From Brevibacillus laterosporus DSM 25 (GTDB taxonomy: Bacteria; Bacillota; Bacilli; Brevibacillales; Brevibacillaceae): 64,000 nt of DNA. The stretch spans positions 2,280,001 to 2,344,000 of the forward strand of contig NZ_CP017705.1 of NCBI RefSeq assembly GCF_002706795.1, written 5' to 3'. The first letter of the stretch is position 1, and each line of letters starts with the position of its first letter. The notes under the pieces are model-generated. The model was not told where the DNA came from. It made no database searches and was given only the letters and a program-made list of their open reading frames with translations. Position numbers and translations under genes: made by a program. This document shows, in pieces, positions 27,718 to 40,031 of this stretch.

Positions 27718-30700
27718 TTGGCAGGTAAACTGGTCCAGAGCGGTAAGCACCGCCAGCGTCGCACGTATTCTCGAATCAACGAAGTACTGGGACTACCTAA
27801 CCTAATCGAAATTCAGCAAAAATCTTACCAATGGTTTTTGGATACTGGTTTAAGAGAGATGTTCCAAGACATTTCGCCAATCCAAGACTTTACTGGTAAT
27901 TTAGTGCTGGAGTTTATTGATTACAGTCTTGGTGAGCCTAAATACGGCGTAGACGAGTCGAAGGAACGTGATGTAACGTATGCTGCTCCATTGCGTGTTA
28001 AAGTACGTCTTCTAAACAAAGAGACGGGCGAAGTGAAGGAGCAAGAAGTCTTTATGGGAGATTTCCCACTGATGACAGAAACGGGTACCTTCATTATAAA
28101 TGGAGCGGAGCGCGTTATTGTCAGTCAGCTCGTTCGTTCCCCTAGTGTTTACTATAACACTAAAATTGATAAGAACGGTAAACAGACTTTCAGCGCTACT
28201 GTTATTCCGAACCGTGGAGCATGGCTTGAACTTGAAACCGATGCGAAAGATATCATTTATGTGCGTATCGATCGTACTCGCAAAATTCCAGTTACAGTAT
28301 TACTACGTGCTTTAGGTTTTGGAACTGATAAAGATATTCTAGACCTTTTGGGTCATGATGAGAAATTCGTAAATAACACGCTTGAAAAAGATAACACCGA
28401 TTCTACTGAGAAAGCTTTGATTGAAATCTATGAGCGTTTGCGTCCAGGTGAACCACCTACTGTAGAGAACGCGAAGAGCTTATTGATTTCTCGCTTCTTC
28501 GATCCAAAGCGCTATGATTTAGCTTCAGTAGGTCGCTATAAAATGAACAAAAAGCTCCATATTAAAAACCGCCTATTTAACCAACGTCTTGCTGAGACGC
28601 TGATTGATACAACAACAGGTGAAATCATTGCAGAAGCAGGTCAAATTATTGACCGTCGTGTAATGGAAAAAATTCTACCTATGTTGGAAGGTGGCGTAAA
28701 CTATGTGGACGTACGTACACATGGTGGAGTTCTAGAAAACGAAACGATTACTCTTCAATCTGTAGATATCTTTGATGAAGAAGGTAAAGTAGTTAAGATT
28801 ATCGGTAATGCTAATATCGATATGTCTGTAAAGCATATTACTCCGGCAGATATCGTTTCCGCAATTAACTATTTTATTAACTTACTTCATCGCATAGGTA
28901 CTACAGATGATATTGACCATTTGGGTAACCGTCGTCTACGTTCTGTAGGTGAATTGTTGCAGAACCAATTCCGTATTGGTCTTTCTCGTATGGAACGTGT
29001 GGTTCGTGAACGCATGTCCATTCAAGACCAAAATCAAATTACTCCGCAGGCTTTGATTAACATCCGTCCTGTAATCGCGGCGATCAAAGAGTTCTTTGGT
29101 AGCTCCCAGCTTTCACAGTTCATGGATCAGACGAATCCGCTTGCTGAATTAACACATAAACGCCGTTTGTCCGCATTGGGACCTGGTGGTTTGACACGTG
29201 AACGCGCTGGTTTCGAAGTGCGAGACGTGCATCACTCTCACTATGGACGTATGTGTCCGATCGAGACTCCAGAGGGACCAAACATCGGTTTGATCAACTC
29301 CCTGTCTACTTTTGCTCGTATTAATGATTACGGCTTTATTGAAACACCTCGCCGTAAAATTAATCCTGAAACAGGCGTTGTATTAACTGAGATTGATTAT
29401 TTGACAGCTGATGAAGAGGATGTATATAACGTAGCTCAGTCGAATCAGCCATTAGCTGAAGATGGTAGATTTGCAAACGAGATGGTTATTTGCCGCCGTA
29501 AAGGTGAAATCCTTAACGTACCTCGCGATAAAGTAGACTTTATGGATATCTCTCCTAAGCAGGTTGTATCGGTTGCGACAGCGTTGATTCCGTTCCTTGA
29601 GAACGATGACGCCAACCGTGCTCTGATGGGATCAAACATGCAACGTCAGGCCGTTCCTTTGCTAATTCCTCAAGCTCCGTTCGTAGGAACTGGTATGGAA
29701 CACAAAGCAGCGCAAGACTCCGGTGTTGCAGTTGTTGCGAAATGGCCTGGAAAAGTAGAGCGTGTAACAGCTCGTGAAGTAATTGTAAGACGTTATATAG
29801 AGGTTGACGGTAAACAAGTTGCTGGAGATCTAGATAAATATAAAATGCACAAATTCATCCGTTCTAACCAAGGGACTTGCATTAACCAACGTCCGATTGT
29901 AAAATCTGGTGATATTATCGAAACAGGCGATATTATCGGTGATGGTCCGTCCACTGAGAAGGGTGAATTGGCACTTGGTCGCAACGTTATCGTAGCGTTT
30001 ATGACTTGGGAAGGTTATAACTACGAGGATGCGATCTTGTTAAGTGAAAAACTGGTTAAAGATGACGTCTACACGTCCATTCATATTGAAGAATATGAAT
30101 CAGAAGCACGTGATACGAAGCTAGGACCAGAAGAGATTACACGCGATATCCCGAACGTAGGGGAAGAGGCGCTGAAGAATCTTGATGAACGTGGTATCAT
30201 TCGCGTTGGTGCTGAGATTCGCGATGGCGATATTCTTGTTGGTAAAGTAACTCCTAAGGGTGTAACAGAGCTAACAGCTGAAGAGCGTCTATTGCATGCG
30301 ATCTTTGGTGAAAAGGCACGAGAAGTTCGTGATACGTCACTACGTGTACCACACGGTGGCTCTGGTATTGTTGTTGATGTAAAAGTATTTACTCGCGACA
30401 ATGGCGATGAATTGCCTCCAGGTGTTAATCAACTAGTGCGTGTATACATTGCTCAAAAACGTAAGATTTCCGTTGGAGATAAGATGGCCGGTCGACATGG
30501 TAACAAAGGGGTTATTGCCCGTATCATGCCGGAAGAAGATATGCCGTTCCTACCGGATGGATCGCCAGTTGAGATTGTATTGAATCCACTGGGTGTACCA
30601 TCGCGTATGAACATCGGTCAGGTACTTGAAACACATTTAGGTATGGCTGCTAAATTGTTGGGTATTCACGTAGCGACTCCTGTTTTCGGTGGTGCGCGTC

Positions 30701-31254
30701 AAGACGATGTTCTTGATACACTTGAAGAAGCTGGATTAGACCGCGACGGTAAAACCCTCCTATATGATGGCCGTACAGGTGAATCATTCGATCGCCGTGT
30801 AACAGTAGGTTGCGTGTACATGCTGAAACTGGCTCACTTGGTTGACGATAAGATTCATGCTCGTTCAACTGGACCATACTCTCTTGTTACGCAACAACCA
30901 TTGGGTGGTAAAGCTCAATTCGGTGGTCAGCGCTTCGGGGAGATGGAGGTATGGGCGCTTGAAGCATACGGTGCCGCATATACTCTGCAAGAGATCCTCA
31001 CCGTTAAATCTGACGATGTTGTTGGTCGTGTGAAAACGTACGAAGCGATCGTTAAAGGTGAAAACGTACCAGAACCTGGAGTTCCAGAATCATTCAAAGT
31101 ATTGATTAAAGAACTTCAAAGCTTAGGTATGGACGTAAAAATCCTCTCTGGAGACGAGCAGGAAATTGAAATGCGCGAAACCGATGATGAGGATGAAGGA
31201 ACTGGAGAAAAGTTAAATCTCTTACCTGAAAGCATAGGCGCACAAGATGAGTAA
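27718..31254 (+). CDS. rpoB: RNA polymerase beta subunit (RpoB)
   Basis: 1178 residues. The start is TTG 27718, giving [20 protein letters not shown] like Bacillus RpoB; the GTG at 27709 overlaps the SD gaggggtg and would be blocked. The rifampicin pocket ([25 protein letters not shown]) has wild-type residues. [13 protein letters not shown] and the C-terminal clamp [24 protein letters not shown] are intact. It forms the catalytic cleft with RpoC. Confidence 0.98.
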   Translation: MAGKLVQSGKHRQRRTYSRINEVLGLPNLIEIQQKSYQWFLDTGLREMFQDISPIQDFTGNLVLEFIDYSLGEPKYGVDESKERDVTYAAPLRVKVRLLNKETGEVKEQEVFMGDFPLMTETGTFIINGAERVIVSQLVRSPSVYYNTKIDKNGKQTFSATVIPNRGAWLELETDAKDIIYVRIDRTRKIPVTVLLRALGFGTDKDILDLLGHDEKFVNNTLEKDNTDSTEKALIEIYERLRPGEPPTVENAKSLLISRFFDPKRYDLASVGRYKMNKKLHIKNRLFNQRLAETLIDTTTGEIIAEAGQIIDRRVMEKILPMLEGGVNYVDVRTHGGVLENETITLQSVDIFDEEGKVVKIIGNANIDMSVKHITPADIVSAINYFINLLHRIGTTDDIDHLGNRRLRSVGELLQNQFRIGLSRMERVVRERMSIQDQNQITPQALINIRPVIAAIKEFFGSSQLSQFMDQTNPLAELTHKRRLSALGPGGLTRERAGFEVRDVHHSHYGRMCPIETPEGPNIGLINSLSTFARINDYGFIETPRRKINPETGVVLTEIDYLTADEEDVYNVAQSNQPLAEDGRFANEMVICRRKGEILNVPRDKVDFMDISPKQVVSVATALIPFLENDDANRALMGSNMQRQAVPLLIPQAPFVGTGMEHKAAQDSGVAVVAKWPGKVERVTAREVIVRRYIEVDGKQVAGDLDKYKMHKFIRSNQGTCINQRPIVKSGDIIETGDIIGDGPSTEKGELALGRNVIVAFMTWEGYNYEDAILLSEKLVKDDVYTSIHIEEYESEARDTKLGPEEITRDIPNVGEEALKNLDERGIIRVGAEIRDGDILVGKVTPKGVTELTAEERLLHAIFGEKAREVRDTSLRVPHGGSGIVVDVKVFTRDNGDELPPGVNQLVRVYIAQKRKISVGDKMAGRHGNKGVIARIMPEEDMPFLPDGSPVEIVLNPLGVPSRMNIGQVLETHLGMAAKLLGIHVATPVFGGARQDDVLDTLEEAGLDRDGKTLLYDGRTGESFDRRVTVGCVYMLKLAHLVDDKIHARSTGPYSLVTQQPLGGKAQFGGQRFGEMEVWALEAYGAAYTLQEILTVKSDDVVGRVKTYEAIVKGENVPEPGVPESFKVLIKELQSLGMDVKILSGDEQEIEMRETDDEDEGTGEKLNLLPESIGAQDE

Positions 31255-31284
31255 GATTCCGGTACAAGAGGGAGGTAACGCCCT

Positions 31285-34200
31285 GTGATTGACGTCAATA
31301 ATTTTGAATATATGAAGATTGGTTTAGCTTCTCCCGATAAGATCCGTTCGTGGTCTTTCGGGGAAGTTAAAAAACCTGAAACAATTAACTACCGTACCTT
31401 GAAGCCCGAAAAAGATGGTTTGTTCTGTGAACGTATTTTCGGACCAACCAAAGATTGGGAATGTCATTGCGGTAAATACAAGCGCGTTCGTTATAAAGGT
31501 GTGGTTTGTGATCGATGCGGCGTTGAGGTAACTCGTGCAAAAGTGCGTCGTGAACGTATGGGGCATATTGAGCTTGCTGCTCCTGTTTCCCACATCTGGT
31601 ATTTCAAAGGTATCCCTAGCCGTATGGGTCTAGTACTGGATATGTCTCCTCGTTCCCTTGAGGAAGTTATCTACTTCGCTTCTTATGTAGTAGTAGATGC
31701 GGGAGATACTCCTTTGGACAAAAAACAACTTTTGTCTGAAAAAGAATACCGTAACTATCGTGAAAAATATGGTCAATCCTTCCAAGCAGCAATGGGTGCT
31801 GAAGCAATTCGTCGCTTGCTGGCTGAAATTGACCTTGAAAAAGAAGTAAGCACTCTGAAGGAAGATTTAAAAACCGTGCAGGGTCAACGCCGCACTCGTG
31901 CGATTAAACGTCTAGAGGTATTGGAAGCGTTCCGTAACTCTGGTAATCGCCCTGATTGGATGGTACTTGACGTATTGCCTGTAATTCCTCCAGAATTGCG
32001 TCCGATGGTACAGTTGGATGGTGGACGTTTTGCGACATCTGACCTAAATGACTTGTATCGTCGTGTTATCAACCGTAACAACCGTCTAAAACGCCTACTT
32101 GAACTTGGCGCACCAGACATTATCGTACAAAATGAAAAACGTATGCTACAAGAAGCAGTGGATGCGTTGATTGATAACGGTCGTCGTGGACGTCCTGTTA
32201 CTGGTCCTGGTAACCGTCCATTGAAATCTTTGAGTCATATGCTTAAAGGTAAGCAAGGTCGTTTCCGTCAAAACCTTTTGGGTAAACGTGTTGACTACTC
32301 TGGTCGTTCCGTTATCGTAGTAGGACCGAACCTTCGTATGTACCAATGCGGTCTACCGAAAGAAATGGCGTTGGAACTGTTTAAGCCTTTCGTTATGAAG
32401 GAGCTTGTAGCAAAAGGTCTAGCTCATAACATTAAGAGTGCGAAACGTAAAGTTGAGCGTATTCAGCCTGAGGTATGGGACGTTCTAGAAGAGGTAATCA
32501 AGGAACATCCAGTATTACTAAACCGCGCTCCTACCTTGCACCGTTTAGGTATTCAAGCATTTGAGCCGGTATTGGTAGAGGGACGTGCGATTCGTCTGCA
32601 TCCACTCGTATGTACAGCTTATAACGCTGACTTTGACGGTGACCAAATGGCGGTTCACGTACCATTGTCTGCGGAAGCACAAGCTGAAGCTCGTGTCCTA
32701 ATGCTTGCTGCACAAAACATCTTGAACCCGAAAGATGGTAAGCCAGTTGTTACACCGTCTCAGGATATGGTGCTTGGTTCTTACTATCTGACGCTGGAGC
32801 GCAGAGGAGATGTGGGTGAAGGATCTATTTTCCGTGATCCTGCTGATGCAATTGCGGCTTATGAGAATGCATACATCACGTTGCAAACTCGTATCCTTAT
32901 TCCGGCTAAGAGTTTGAGCAAAACATCATTTACGGATCAACAACAAGAAGCATTGCTGGCTACTACAGTGGGAAAAGTAATCTTTAACGAGATTTTCCCT
33001 CCAGAGTTGCCATACATCAATGCTCCTACAAGAGACAACCTTCAGAACCAAGTTTCTGATGAATACTTTATGTTTGAAAAAGGTCAGGATACAACTGCTT
33101 TTATTCAGAGCTTGAAAGATCCAGGTGCTGTGAAAAAAGGCTTCTTGGGAACAATCATTGCTGAATGCTTCCGTCGCTTTGGAACAACCATGACATCTGA
33201 AATTCTTGATAAGATAAAAGAATTGGCCTTTAAATATTCAACAAAAGCTGGTATTACGATCGCCGTTGCGGATATCGTGGTTCCATCTGAAAAACAAGCA
33301 ATCCTTAACTCTGCTGACGAGAAAGTAAGTGCGGTAATGGCGCAATTCCGTCGTGGTTTAATTACCGAAGATGAGCGTTATGACCGTGTTATCTCAATCT
33401 GGTCAAAAGCTAAAGATGAAGTAACTGAAGTTCTCATGAAATCAATGGATCAATTCAATGCGATTTACATGATGGCTAATTCCGGTGCCCGTGGTAACGT
33501 ATCCCAGATTACTCAGCTAGCTGGTATGCGTGGTCTGATGGCAACCCCATCAGGTCGAATCATCGAGTTACCAATCAAATCTAACTTCCGTGAAGGTTTG
33601 ACGGTATTGGAATACTTTATCTCTACGCATGGTGCGCGTAAAGGTTTGGCCGATACAGCCCTGCGTACAGCTGACTCAGGTTACTTAACTCGTCGTCTAG
33701 TAGACGTAGCGCAAGACGTTATCGTTCGTGAAGAAGATTGCGGAACAGATAAAGGTATTCGCGTGAGTGCTATTAAAGATGGTAAGGAAGAAATCGAAAA
33801 GCTGTCTGACCGTTTAGAAGGTCGTACCTGCTTTGAAACAGTTCGTCATCCTGAAACTGGTGAGATCCTTGTTCATCGCAATGAGGAAATTACAGAGGAG
33901 ATGGCTGAATATATCGTTAAACTTGGCATTCAAGATGTTTACATTCGTAACGTACTTGCTTGTCGCACAAGTCACGGTGTCTGCAAACGTTGCTATGGCC
34001 GTAACTTGGCAACAGGAGCTGAGGTAGAAATCGGTGAAGCAGTTGGTATTATCGCTGCACAATCTATCGGTGAACCAGGTACACAGTTAACAATGCGTAC
34101 GTTCCATACCGGTGGGGTAGCAGGAGACGATATCACGCAAGGTTTGCCGCGTATCCAAGAGTTGTTTGAAGCTCGTAATCCGAAAGGTCAAGCGGTTATC

Positions 34201-34902
34201 ACTGAAATTGACTCAGAAGTAGTTAGCATTCGTGAAGATAAAGATAAACACATCATCGAAGTTCGTGGTGAAGCAGAGAACAAAGAGTACGCAGCTCCAT
34301 ACGGTGCACGTATCAAGGTATCTGTTGGTCAAAAACTAAATGCCGGTGATGAGTTAACAGAGGGTTCTGTAGACCCGAAAGAAATGCTGAAAGTACGCGG
34401 ACAACGCGGTGTATCCAACTACATCTTACAAGAGGTTCAGAAAGTTTACCATATGCAAGGGGTAGAAATCAACGACAAGCACGTCGAGGTAATGATTCGT
34501 CAAATGCTTCGTAAATTGCGTGTAATTGATAGTGGAGAAACTGATCTGTTGCCAGGTTCTTTCGTGGAAGTTCATGAATTTGAACTTGCAAATGCAAAAG
34601 TTCTTATGTCTGGTAAAAGTCCAGCAGTTGGACGCCCAGTGTTGCTTGGTATCACAAAAGCATCCCTGGAGACAGATTCCTTCTTATCTGCAGCATCCTT
34701 CCAAGAAACAACACGTGTTCTTACAGATGCGGCGATTAAGGGTAAAGTAGATAAGCTTCTTGGATTGAAAGAGAACGTAATTATTGGTAAGCTGATTCCA
34801 GCTGGTACCGGTATGAATCGTTATCGCAATTCAAGACTATTAAATCGTGAACAAGCAGAAGGTAACACTGACAGGCTAGAAGCTGTATCAGTAGAATCCT
34901 AG
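31285..34902 (+). CDS. rpoC: RNA polymerase beta' subunit (RpoC)
   Basis: 1205 residues. The N-terminal zinc ribbon is [20 protein letters not shown] (near 60-79), [12 protein letters not shown] carries the three catalytic Mg-binding Asp, and [13 protein letters not shown] is the second zinc site. The trigger loop follows in [19 protein letters not shown]. The start is GTG 31285 ([13 protein letters not shown] as in Bacillus) after gggaggtaac. It is 30 bases from rpoB. Confidence 0.98.
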   Translation: MIDVNNFEYMKIGLASPDKIRSWSFGEVKKPETINYRTLKPEKDGLFCERIFGPTKDWECHCGKYKRVRYKGVVCDRCGVEVTRAKVRRERMGHIELAAPVSHIWYFKGIPSRMGLVLDMSPRSLEEVIYFASYVVVDAGDTPLDKKQLLSEKEYRNYREKYGQSFQAAMGAEAIRRLLAEIDLEKEVSTLKEDLKTVQGQRRTRAIKRLEVLEAFRNSGNRPDWMVLDVLPVIPPELRPMVQLDGGRFATSDLNDLYRRVINRNNRLKRLLELGAPDIIVQNEKRMLQEAVDALIDNGRRGRPVTGPGNRPLKSLSHMLKGKQGRFRQNLLGKRVDYSGRSVIVVGPNLRMYQCGLPKEMALELFKPFVMKELVAKGLAHNIKSAKRKVERIQPEVWDVLEEVIKEHPVLLNRAPTLHRLGIQAFEPVLVEGRAIRLHPLVCTAYNADFDGDQMAVHVPLSAEAQAEARVLMLAAQNILNPKDGKPVVTPSQDMVLGSYYLTLERRGDVGEGSIFRDPADAIAAYENAYITLQTRILIPAKSLSKTSFTDQQQEALLATTVGKVIFNEIFPPELPYINAPTRDNLQNQVSDEYFMFEKGQDTTAFIQSLKDPGAVKKGFLGTIIAECFRRFGTTMTSEILDKIKELAFKYSTKAGITIAVADIVVPSEKQAILNSADEKVSAVMAQFRRGLITEDERYDRVISIWSKAKDEVTEVLMKSMDQFNAIYMMANSGARGNVSQITQLAGMRGLMATPSGRIIELPIKSNFREGLTVLEYFISTHGARKGLADTALRTADSGYLTRRLVDVAQDVIVREEDCGTDKGIRVSAIKDGKEEIEKLSDRLEGRTCFETVRHPETGEILVHRNEEITEEMAEYIVKLGIQDVYIRNVLACRTSHGVCKRCYGRNLATGAEVEIGEAVGIIAAQSIGEPGTQLTMRTFHTGGVAGDDITQGLPRIQELFEARNPKGQAVITEIDSEVVSIREDKDKHIIEVRGEAENKEYAAPYGARIKVSVGQKLNAGDELTEGSVDPKEMLKVRGQRGVSNYILQEVQKVYHMQGVEINDKHVEVMIRQMLRKLRVIDSGETDLLPGSFVEVHEFELANAKVLMSGKSPAVGRPVLLGITKASLETDSFLSAASFQETTRVLTDAAIKGKVDKLLGLKENVIIGKLIPAGTGMNRYRNSRLLNREQAEGNTDRLEAVSVES

Positions 34903-34910
34903 TTTGCTAT

Positions 34911-34958
34911 ATAGATAGAGAGGCGCTTCCTCCTTAGGGAAACCGCCTCCTTATCTAT
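34911..34958 (+). terminator. Long hairpin after rpoC, possible weak terminator or processing site
   Basis: atagatagagaggcg (34911-34925) pairs with cgcctccttatctat (34944-34958) with two mismatches. The following tract is tttaatagaaaataatttttt, not a clean T-run. A fresh promoter follows at 34992, consistent with at least partial termination here. Confidence 0.55.
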
Positions 34959-34991
34959 TTAATAGAAAATAATTTTTTATAGAATCATAGG

Positions 34992-35020
34992 TTGACTTCT
35001 ATAAGAATAGCTGGTATGAT
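34992..35020 (+). promoter_or_regulatory. Promoter of the L7Ae-like/str cluster
   Basis: TTGACT (34992-34997), a 17-base spacer and TGgTATGAT (extended -10, hexamer 35015-35020) lie about 45 bases before the L7Ae-like gene. It probably drives rplGB-rpsL-rpsG-fusA-tuf. Confidence 0.8.
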
Positions 35021-35066
35021 ACTTGAGTGTGCCTGATACTCAATTACTTTGGAGGATATGATCATC

Positions 35067-35321
35067 ATGTCTTATGAAAAAGTAGAGTGGGCAAAGGAGT
35101 TAACGATCGGTATTAATCAAACTACCAAAGCGATCGAACACGGACTTGTTGAGGAAGTGTTTTTGGCTAAGGATGCAGATAGACGTTTAATACAAAGGAT
35201 CGCACTTCTATGTAAAGAGAAGGGTGTTCCCGTCAACTTTGTTGATTCCATGAAGCGTTTAGGTAAAGCGTGTGGAATACAAGTTGGGGCAGCCGCTTGT
35301 GCAATAAAAAAAAGTGGTTAA
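35067..35321 (+). CDS. rplGB: L7Ae-family ribosomal protein (YbxF/RplGB-like)
   Basis: 84 residues, a single L7Ae/L30e domain. NQTTKAIEHGLVEEVFLAKDAD is the K-turn RNA-binding face and LGKACGIQVGAAACAI the conserved C-terminal helix. In Bacillus the protein binds K-turn RNA and associates with growing-phase ribosomes. ATG 35067 is 11 bases after ggaggat; ATG 35058 is too close to it. The place between rpoC and rpsL is the standard one. Confidence 0.92.
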   Translation: MSYEKVEWAKELTIGINQTTKAIEHGLVEEVFLAKDADRRLIQRIALLCKEKGVPVNFVDSMKRLGKACGIQVGAAACAIKKSG

Positions 35322-35439
35322 GTTATGTTTTTGTTGAAGAACAGTGCGTTTTTCAGGCAAAGGCATCTTATTTTGCCCATAAGTGATTCACCTGGATCTG
35401 TGGTCTTACACTAAAGAATGAGGAAGGAGGAAAAAGATC

Positions 35440-35862
35440 ATGCCTACAATTAACCAATTAGTGCGCAAAGGTCGTAAAGATAAAGTCGTAAAGTCTAAGT
35501 CCCCAGCTCTACAAAAAGGGTACAACAGCTTTAAGAAATCTCAAACGAACCAAAGTTCACCTCAAAAACGTGGTGTATGTACTCGTGTAGGTACAATGAC
35601 ACCTAAAAAACCGAACTCCGCCCTTCGTAAGTATGCTCGTGTACGTTTAACTAACGGAATCGAGGTTACAGCTTACATCGGAGGTATCGGTCACAACCTT
35701 CAAGAACATAGTGTTGTACTAGTTCGTGGTGGTCGTGTAAAAGACTTACCAGGGGTACGTTATCATATCGTACGTGGTGCGCTTGATACAGCGGGTGTTA
35801 ACAACCGTATGCAATCTCGCTCCAAGTATGGTACAAAACGTCCGAAACCTGCAAAAAAATAA
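35440..35862 (+). CDS. rpsL: 30S ribosomal protein S12 (uS12)
   Basis: 140 residues. [11 protein letters not shown] (Lys56) and [12 protein letters not shown] (Lys101) are the decoding-site loops, and both have the usual streptomycin-sensitive lysines. It starts [11 protein letters not shown] after gaggaaggagg. The 118-base spacer upstream of it holds no gene. S12 controls decoding accuracy at the A site. Confidence 0.97.
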   Translation: MPTINQLVRKGRKDKVVKSKSPALQKGYNSFKKSQTNQSSPQKRGVCTRVGTMTPKKPNSALRKYARVRLTNGIEVTAYIGGIGHNLQEHSVVLVRGGRVKDLPGVRYHIVRGALDTAGVNNRMQSRSKYGTKRPKPAKK

Positions 35863-35913
35863 TCACATTGCGTGATTACCTTATAATAACTCTAGGAAAA
35901 GGAGGGGAACTTG

Positions 35914-36384
35914 ATGCCGCGTAAAGGTCCAGTTGCTCGACGCGACGTATTGCCAGATCCAATTCATAACAGCAAGTTGGTTACTCGTTTAATCAACCGT
36001 TTGATGTTGGATGGTAAGCGTGGAGTTGCGCAAAATATCCTATATAACTCGTTTGACATCATTCAAGAACGTACAGGACGCAACCCTATGGAAGTGTTCG
36101 AAGAAGCTCTTAAAAACATCATGCCTGTACTTGAGGTAAAGGCTCGCCGTGTAGGTGGTGCTAACTACCAAGTACCTATCGAGGTTAAACCTGAGCGTCG
36201 TACGACTCTTGGTCTTCGTTGGTTAGTTAACTACGCTCGTCTTCGTGGTGAAAAAACTATGGAACAGCGTTTAGCTAGCGAAATTATGGATGCAGCAAAC
36301 AGTACTGGTGCAGCTGTTAAGAAACGTGAGGACACTCACAAAATGGCTGAAGCAAACAAAGCGTTTGCACACTATCGCTGGTAG
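35914..36384 (+). CDS. rpsG: 30S ribosomal protein S7 (uS7)
   Basis: 156 residues: [50 protein letters not shown] and the C-terminal [15 protein letters not shown] helix that reaches the E site. ATG 35914 follows aaaggagggg; TTG 35911 immediately before it would add one residue and is unlikely. S7 nucleates folding of the 30S head. Confidence 0.97.
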   Translation: MPRKGPVARRDVLPDPIHNSKLVTRLINRLMLDGKRGVAQNILYNSFDIIQERTGRNPMEVFEEALKNIMPVLEVKARRVGGANYQVPIEVKPERRTTLGLRWLVNYARLRGEKTMEQRLASEIMDAANSTGAAVKKREDTHKMAEANKAFAHYRW

Positions 36385-36453
36385 AATGCAAAGCGGGTAT
36401 CTAAAGGATACCCGCATATTCTCACATATGAGTATGGAAGGAGCAATTCCTAA

Positions 36454-38532
36454 ATGGCTCGCGAATTCTCTCTAGCGAATACGCGTAATATCGGTATCAT
36501 GGCACACATCGATGCCGGTAAAACGACAACAACCGAGCGTATTCTTTTTTATACCGGTCGCGTTCACAAAATCGGTGAGACACACGAAGGTGCCGCAACG
36601 ATGGACTGGATGGAACAAGAACAAGAGCGCGGTATTACAATCACCTCTGCTGCTACGACTGCTCAATGGAATGGTCACCGCATCAACATCATCGATACTC
36701 CTGGTCACGTAGACTTCACAGTTGAAGTTGAACGTTCTCTGCGCGTACTTGATGGTACTGTTGCGGTTTTTGACGCGAAAGGCGGCGTAGAGCCACAGTC
36801 TGAGACTGTATGGCGCCAAGCAGACCGTTATGGCGTACCACGTGTTTGTTACGTAAATAAAATGGATATCATGGGTGCTGATTTTGATATGTGTTTAGAT
36901 CAAATCAAAGAGCGTCTAGGTGCTAACCCAGTAGCTATCCAATACCCAATTGGAGCTGAAGATAATTTCACAGGTATCATTGACCTTGTTGAAATGAAAG
37001 CTCACATCTATGTAGATGACTTGGGTAAAACTTCTGAAACTACAGAGATTCCAGCTGAGTTGAAAGACAGATGCGAAGAACTTCGCATGCAACTTGTTGA
37101 AGCAGCTGCGGAACAAGACGAAGAACTAATGATGAAATACCTTGAAGGTGAAGAGTTAACGATTGAAGAAATCAAAGTTGCTCTACGTAAAGGTACCATC
37201 GCAGTTAATCTAGTTCCTGTTCTTTGTGGTTCTTCTTATAAAAACAAAGGTGTTCAATTGATGTTGGATGCAGTAGTTGACTACTTGCCAGCTCCAATTG
37301 ACGTACCAGCTATTAAAGGTACTCTTCCAGAGAGTGACGAAGTAGTAGTTCGTGAATCCGATGACAATGGTCCGTTCTCTGCTCTTGCATTTAAGATCAT
37401 GACTGACCCTTACGTTGGTAAACTTACTTTCTTCCGCGTATACTCTGGTACACTTGCTTCCGGTTCTTACTTGCTTAACTCTACTAAGGGTAAACGCGAG
37501 CGTATCGGACGTATCCTACAAATGCACGCTAACCACCGCGAAGAGATCCCTATGGTTCACTCCGGTGACATTGCAGCAGCTGTAGGTTTGAAGGATACTA
37601 CAACTGGGGATACTTTGTGCGATGAGAAATCGCCAGTTATCCTTGAGTCTATGGTATTCCCTGAGCCAGTTATTCACGTTGCTATCGAACCAAAATCTAA
37701 AGCAGACCAAGATAAGATGGGTATTGCCCTTTCTAAACTTTCTGAAGAGGATCCAACGTTCCGTACGCACACAGATGAAGAAACTGGACAAACCATCATC
37801 GGTGGTATGGGTGAACTTCACCTTGATATCATCGTTGACCGTATGAGACGCGAATTCAAGGTAGAAGCTAACGTGGGTGCTCCACAAGTAGCTTACCGTG
37901 AAACATTCCGCGGAACTGCTAAAGTTGATGGTAAATTCGTACGTCAATCTGGTGGTCGTGGTCAATACGGTCACGTTGTGGTTGAGTTCTCTCCACTTGA
38001 AGCTGGTCAAGGCTTCGTGTTTGAGAACAAGGTTGTCGGTGGTGCGATTCCTCGTGAATACATCCCAGCAGCTCAAGCAGGTATTGAAGAATCCATGAAA
38101 AATGGTGTTCTTGCAGGTTTCCCACTTGTTGACATTAAAGCTGTTCTTCTAGACGGTAGCTACCATGATGTAGACTCCTCTGAGATGGCGTTTAAAGTTG
38201 CAGGTTCCTTAGCACTTAAAGAGGCAGCTAAGAAATGTGGAGCTGTTCTTCTTGAGCCAATTATGAAAGTAGAAGTTACTGTACCTGAAGACTACATGGG
38301 TGACGTAATGGGTGACATCAACTCTCGTCGTGGACGTATCGAAGGTATGGATGCTCGTGCAAATGCACAGGTTATCCGTGCAATGGTTCCACTTTCTGAG
38401 ATGTTTGGTTACTCTACAGTATTACGCTCCCGTACACAAGGTCGCGGTCAGTACTCTACGCAAATCGACCACTACGAAGAAGTACCAAGAAATATTTCTG
38501 AGGAAATCATCAAGAAAACTAAAGGTGAATAA
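36454..38532 (+). CDS. fusA: Elongation factor G (EF-G)
   Basis: 692 residues. G-domain motifs: G1 [15 protein letters not shown] (17-31), G2 RGITITSA, G3 DTPGHVDF and G4 NKMD. Domain IV contains [14 protein letters not shown], which reaches the decoding site, and domain V ends with [28 protein letters not shown]. It catalyses translocation. It is 69 bases after rpsG, with gaaggagcaattcct as SD. Length and domain order are normal, with no sign of a resistance variant. Confidence 0.98.
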   Translation: MAREFSLANTRNIGIMAHIDAGKTTTTERILFYTGRVHKIGETHEGAATMDWMEQEQERGITITSAATTAQWNGHRINIIDTPGHVDFTVEVERSLRVLDGTVAVFDAKGGVEPQSETVWRQADRYGVPRVCYVNKMDIMGADFDMCLDQIKERLGANPVAIQYPIGAEDNFTGIIDLVEMKAHIYVDDLGKTSETTEIPAELKDRCEELRMQLVEAAAEQDEELMMKYLEGEELTIEEIKVALRKGTIAVNLVPVLCGSSYKNKGVQLMLDAVVDYLPAPIDVPAIKGTLPESDEVVVRESDDNGPFSALAFKIMTDPYVGKLTFFRVYSGTLASGSYLLNSTKGKRERIGRILQMHANHREEIPMVHSGDIAAAVGLKDTTTGDTLCDEKSPVILESMVFPEPVIHVAIEPKSKADQDKMGIALSKLSEEDPTFRTHTDEETGQTIIGGMGELHLDIIVDRMRREFKVEANVGAPQVAYRETFRGTAKVDGKFVRQSGGRGQYGHVVVEFSPLEAGQGFVFENKVVGGAIPREYIPAAQAGIEESMKNGVLAGFPLVDIKAVLLDGSYHDVDSSEMAFKVAGSLALKEAAKKCGAVLLEPIMKVEVTVPEDYMGDVMGDINSRRGRIEGMDARANAQVIRAMVPLSEMFGYSTVLRSRTQGRGQYSTQIDHYEEVPRNISEEIIKKTKGE

Positions 38533-38592
38533 TCAGGATTTATTTTTTGAGAATTTACTTCTAGTGTAGATTTCTCTCTTTATCTTCAAAGA

Positions 38593-38644
38593 AGAAAGGT
38601 TTACAATATTGTTTGGTTATAACCAACCTCATGTAAACCTTTCT
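38593..38644 (+). promoter_or_regulatory. Strong nested palindrome between fusA and tuf
   Basis: agaaaggtttaca (38593-38605) and tgtaaacctttct (38632-38644) form a perfect 13-bp stem, enclosing the perfect 14-base palindrome TTGGTTATAACCAA (38613-38626). No T-run terminator follows directly (ctctatacttattataaaa). It sits 50 bases before tuf and could control tuf expression or mRNA stability, or be a protein-binding site. No known family recognised. Confidence 0.6.
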
Positions 38645-38694
38645 CTCTATACTTATTATAAAAACCTTTAATCTTTAAGGAGGCATATATTCTC

Positions 38695-39885
38695 ATGGCA
38701 AAAGCAAAATTTGAGCGGAATAAACCCCACGTTAACATTGGTACTATCGGTCACGTTGACCATGGTAAAACAACTCTAACAGCTGCTATCACTACTGTTC
38801 TTGCAGTAACTGGTGGAGCAACTGCTATGGATTACGGTAGCATCGACGCTGCTCCTGAAGAGCGCGAGCGCGGTATCACAATCAACACTGCACACGTTGA
38901 GTACGAAACAGCTACTCGTCACTATGCACACGTTGACTGCCCAGGCCATGCTGACTATGTTAAAAACATGATCACTGGTGCTGCACAAATGGACGGAGCG
39001 ATCCTAGTAGTATCTGCTGCTGACGGTCCAATGCCACAAACTCGTGAGCACATCCTTCTTTCTAAACAAGTAGGTGTACCTTACATCGTAGTATTCATGA
39101 ACAAATGCGACATGGTTGACGATGAAGAGTTGCTAGAACTAGTTGAAATGGAAATCCGTGACCTATTGTCTCAATATGAGTTCCCAGGTGACGATACTCC
39201 AGTAATCAAAGGTTCTGCTAAAGAAGCTTTGGACAATCCAAATGGCGATTGGGCTAAGAAAATTCTTGAGTTGATGGAAGCTGTTGATTCTTACATCCCA
39301 ACTCCAGAACGTGCTACTGACAAACCTTTCTTGATGCCTGTAGAGGACGTATTCACAATCACTGGTCGTGGTACAGTTGCTACTGGTCGCGTTGAGCGCG
39401 GTGTTATCAAAGTTGGTGACGCTATCGAAATCATCGGTCTTCAAGAAGAAACTCGCAACTCTACTGTAACAGGTGTTGAGATGTTCCGTAAGCTTCTTGA
39501 TCAAGCTGAAGCAGGCGATAACATTGGTGCTCTTCTACGTGGTGTTGAGCGTAAAGACATCGAGCGTGGACAATGTCTAGCTAAACCAGGTTCTGTTAAA
39601 CCTTACACTAAATTTAAATGTGAAGTTTACGTTCTATCTAAAGAAGAAGGTGGACGTCATACTCCATTCTTCGCTAACTACCGCCCTCAGTTCTACTTCC
39701 GTACAACTGACGTAACAGGTATCGTTCAATTGCCAGAAGGCGTTGAAATGATCATGCCTGGCGATAACACTGAGTTCACTGTTGAACTTATCGCTCCAGT
39801 TGCAATGGAACAAGGTACTCGTTTCGCGATTCGCGAAGGTGGCCGTACAGTAGGCGCTGGCGTAGTATCTACTATCGTTGAATAG
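38695..39885 (+). CDS. tuf: Elongation factor Tu (EF-Tu)
   Basis: 396 residues. G1 [15 protein letters not shown] (18-32), G2 [15 protein letters not shown]3 DCPGHADY, G4 NKCDMVD, then the two beta-barrel domains ending [14 protein letters not shown]. It delivers aminoacyl-tRNA. The SD is aaggagg. Codon use is strongly biased, like the ribosomal genes around it, as expected for the most abundant protein. A terminator follows directly. Confidence 0.98.
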   Translation: MAKAKFERNKPHVNIGTIGHVDHGKTTLTAAITTVLAVTGGATAMDYGSIDAAPEERERGITINTAHVEYETATRHYAHVDCPGHADYVKNMITGAAQMDGAILVVSAADGPMPQTREHILLSKQVGVPYIVVFMNKCDMVDDEELLELVEMEIRDLLSQYEFPGDDTPVIKGSAKEALDNPNGDWAKKILELMEAVDSYIPTPERATDKPFLMPVEDVFTITGRGTVATGRVERGVIKVGDAIEIIGLQEETRNSTVTGVEMFRKLLDQAEAGDNIGALLRGVERKDIERGQCLAKPGSVKPYTKFKCEVYVLSKEEGGRHTPFFANYRPQFYFRTTDVTGIVQLPEGVEMIMPGDNTEFTVELIAPVAMEQGTRFAIREGGRTVGAGVVSTIVE

Positions 39886-39900
39886 TTTTTACTTGATATA

Positions 39901-39931
39901 AAAACCCGAGGATATTCTCCTCGGGTTTTTT
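39901..39931 (+). terminator. Terminator of the str operon after tuf
   Basis: aaaacccgagga / tcctcgggtttt (12 bp, 5-base loop) followed by tt, a textbook intrinsic terminator starting 15 bases after the tuf stop. Confidence 0.95.
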
Positions 39932-40031
39932 GTATGCTAAGAAAGCAATTCTTTACAACCACGACTATAGTCAAATAATCATCTACCTGTTACAATACCA
40001 TTCATACTTTTACTTGAGGAGTGGAACAGAA

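Noticed and set aside
37516-38076. 186-codon antisense frame inside fusA
   Set aside because: The long frame is explained by the strong codon bias of fusA; the residue pattern is low-complexity Thr/Val/Ser and no start site was seen.
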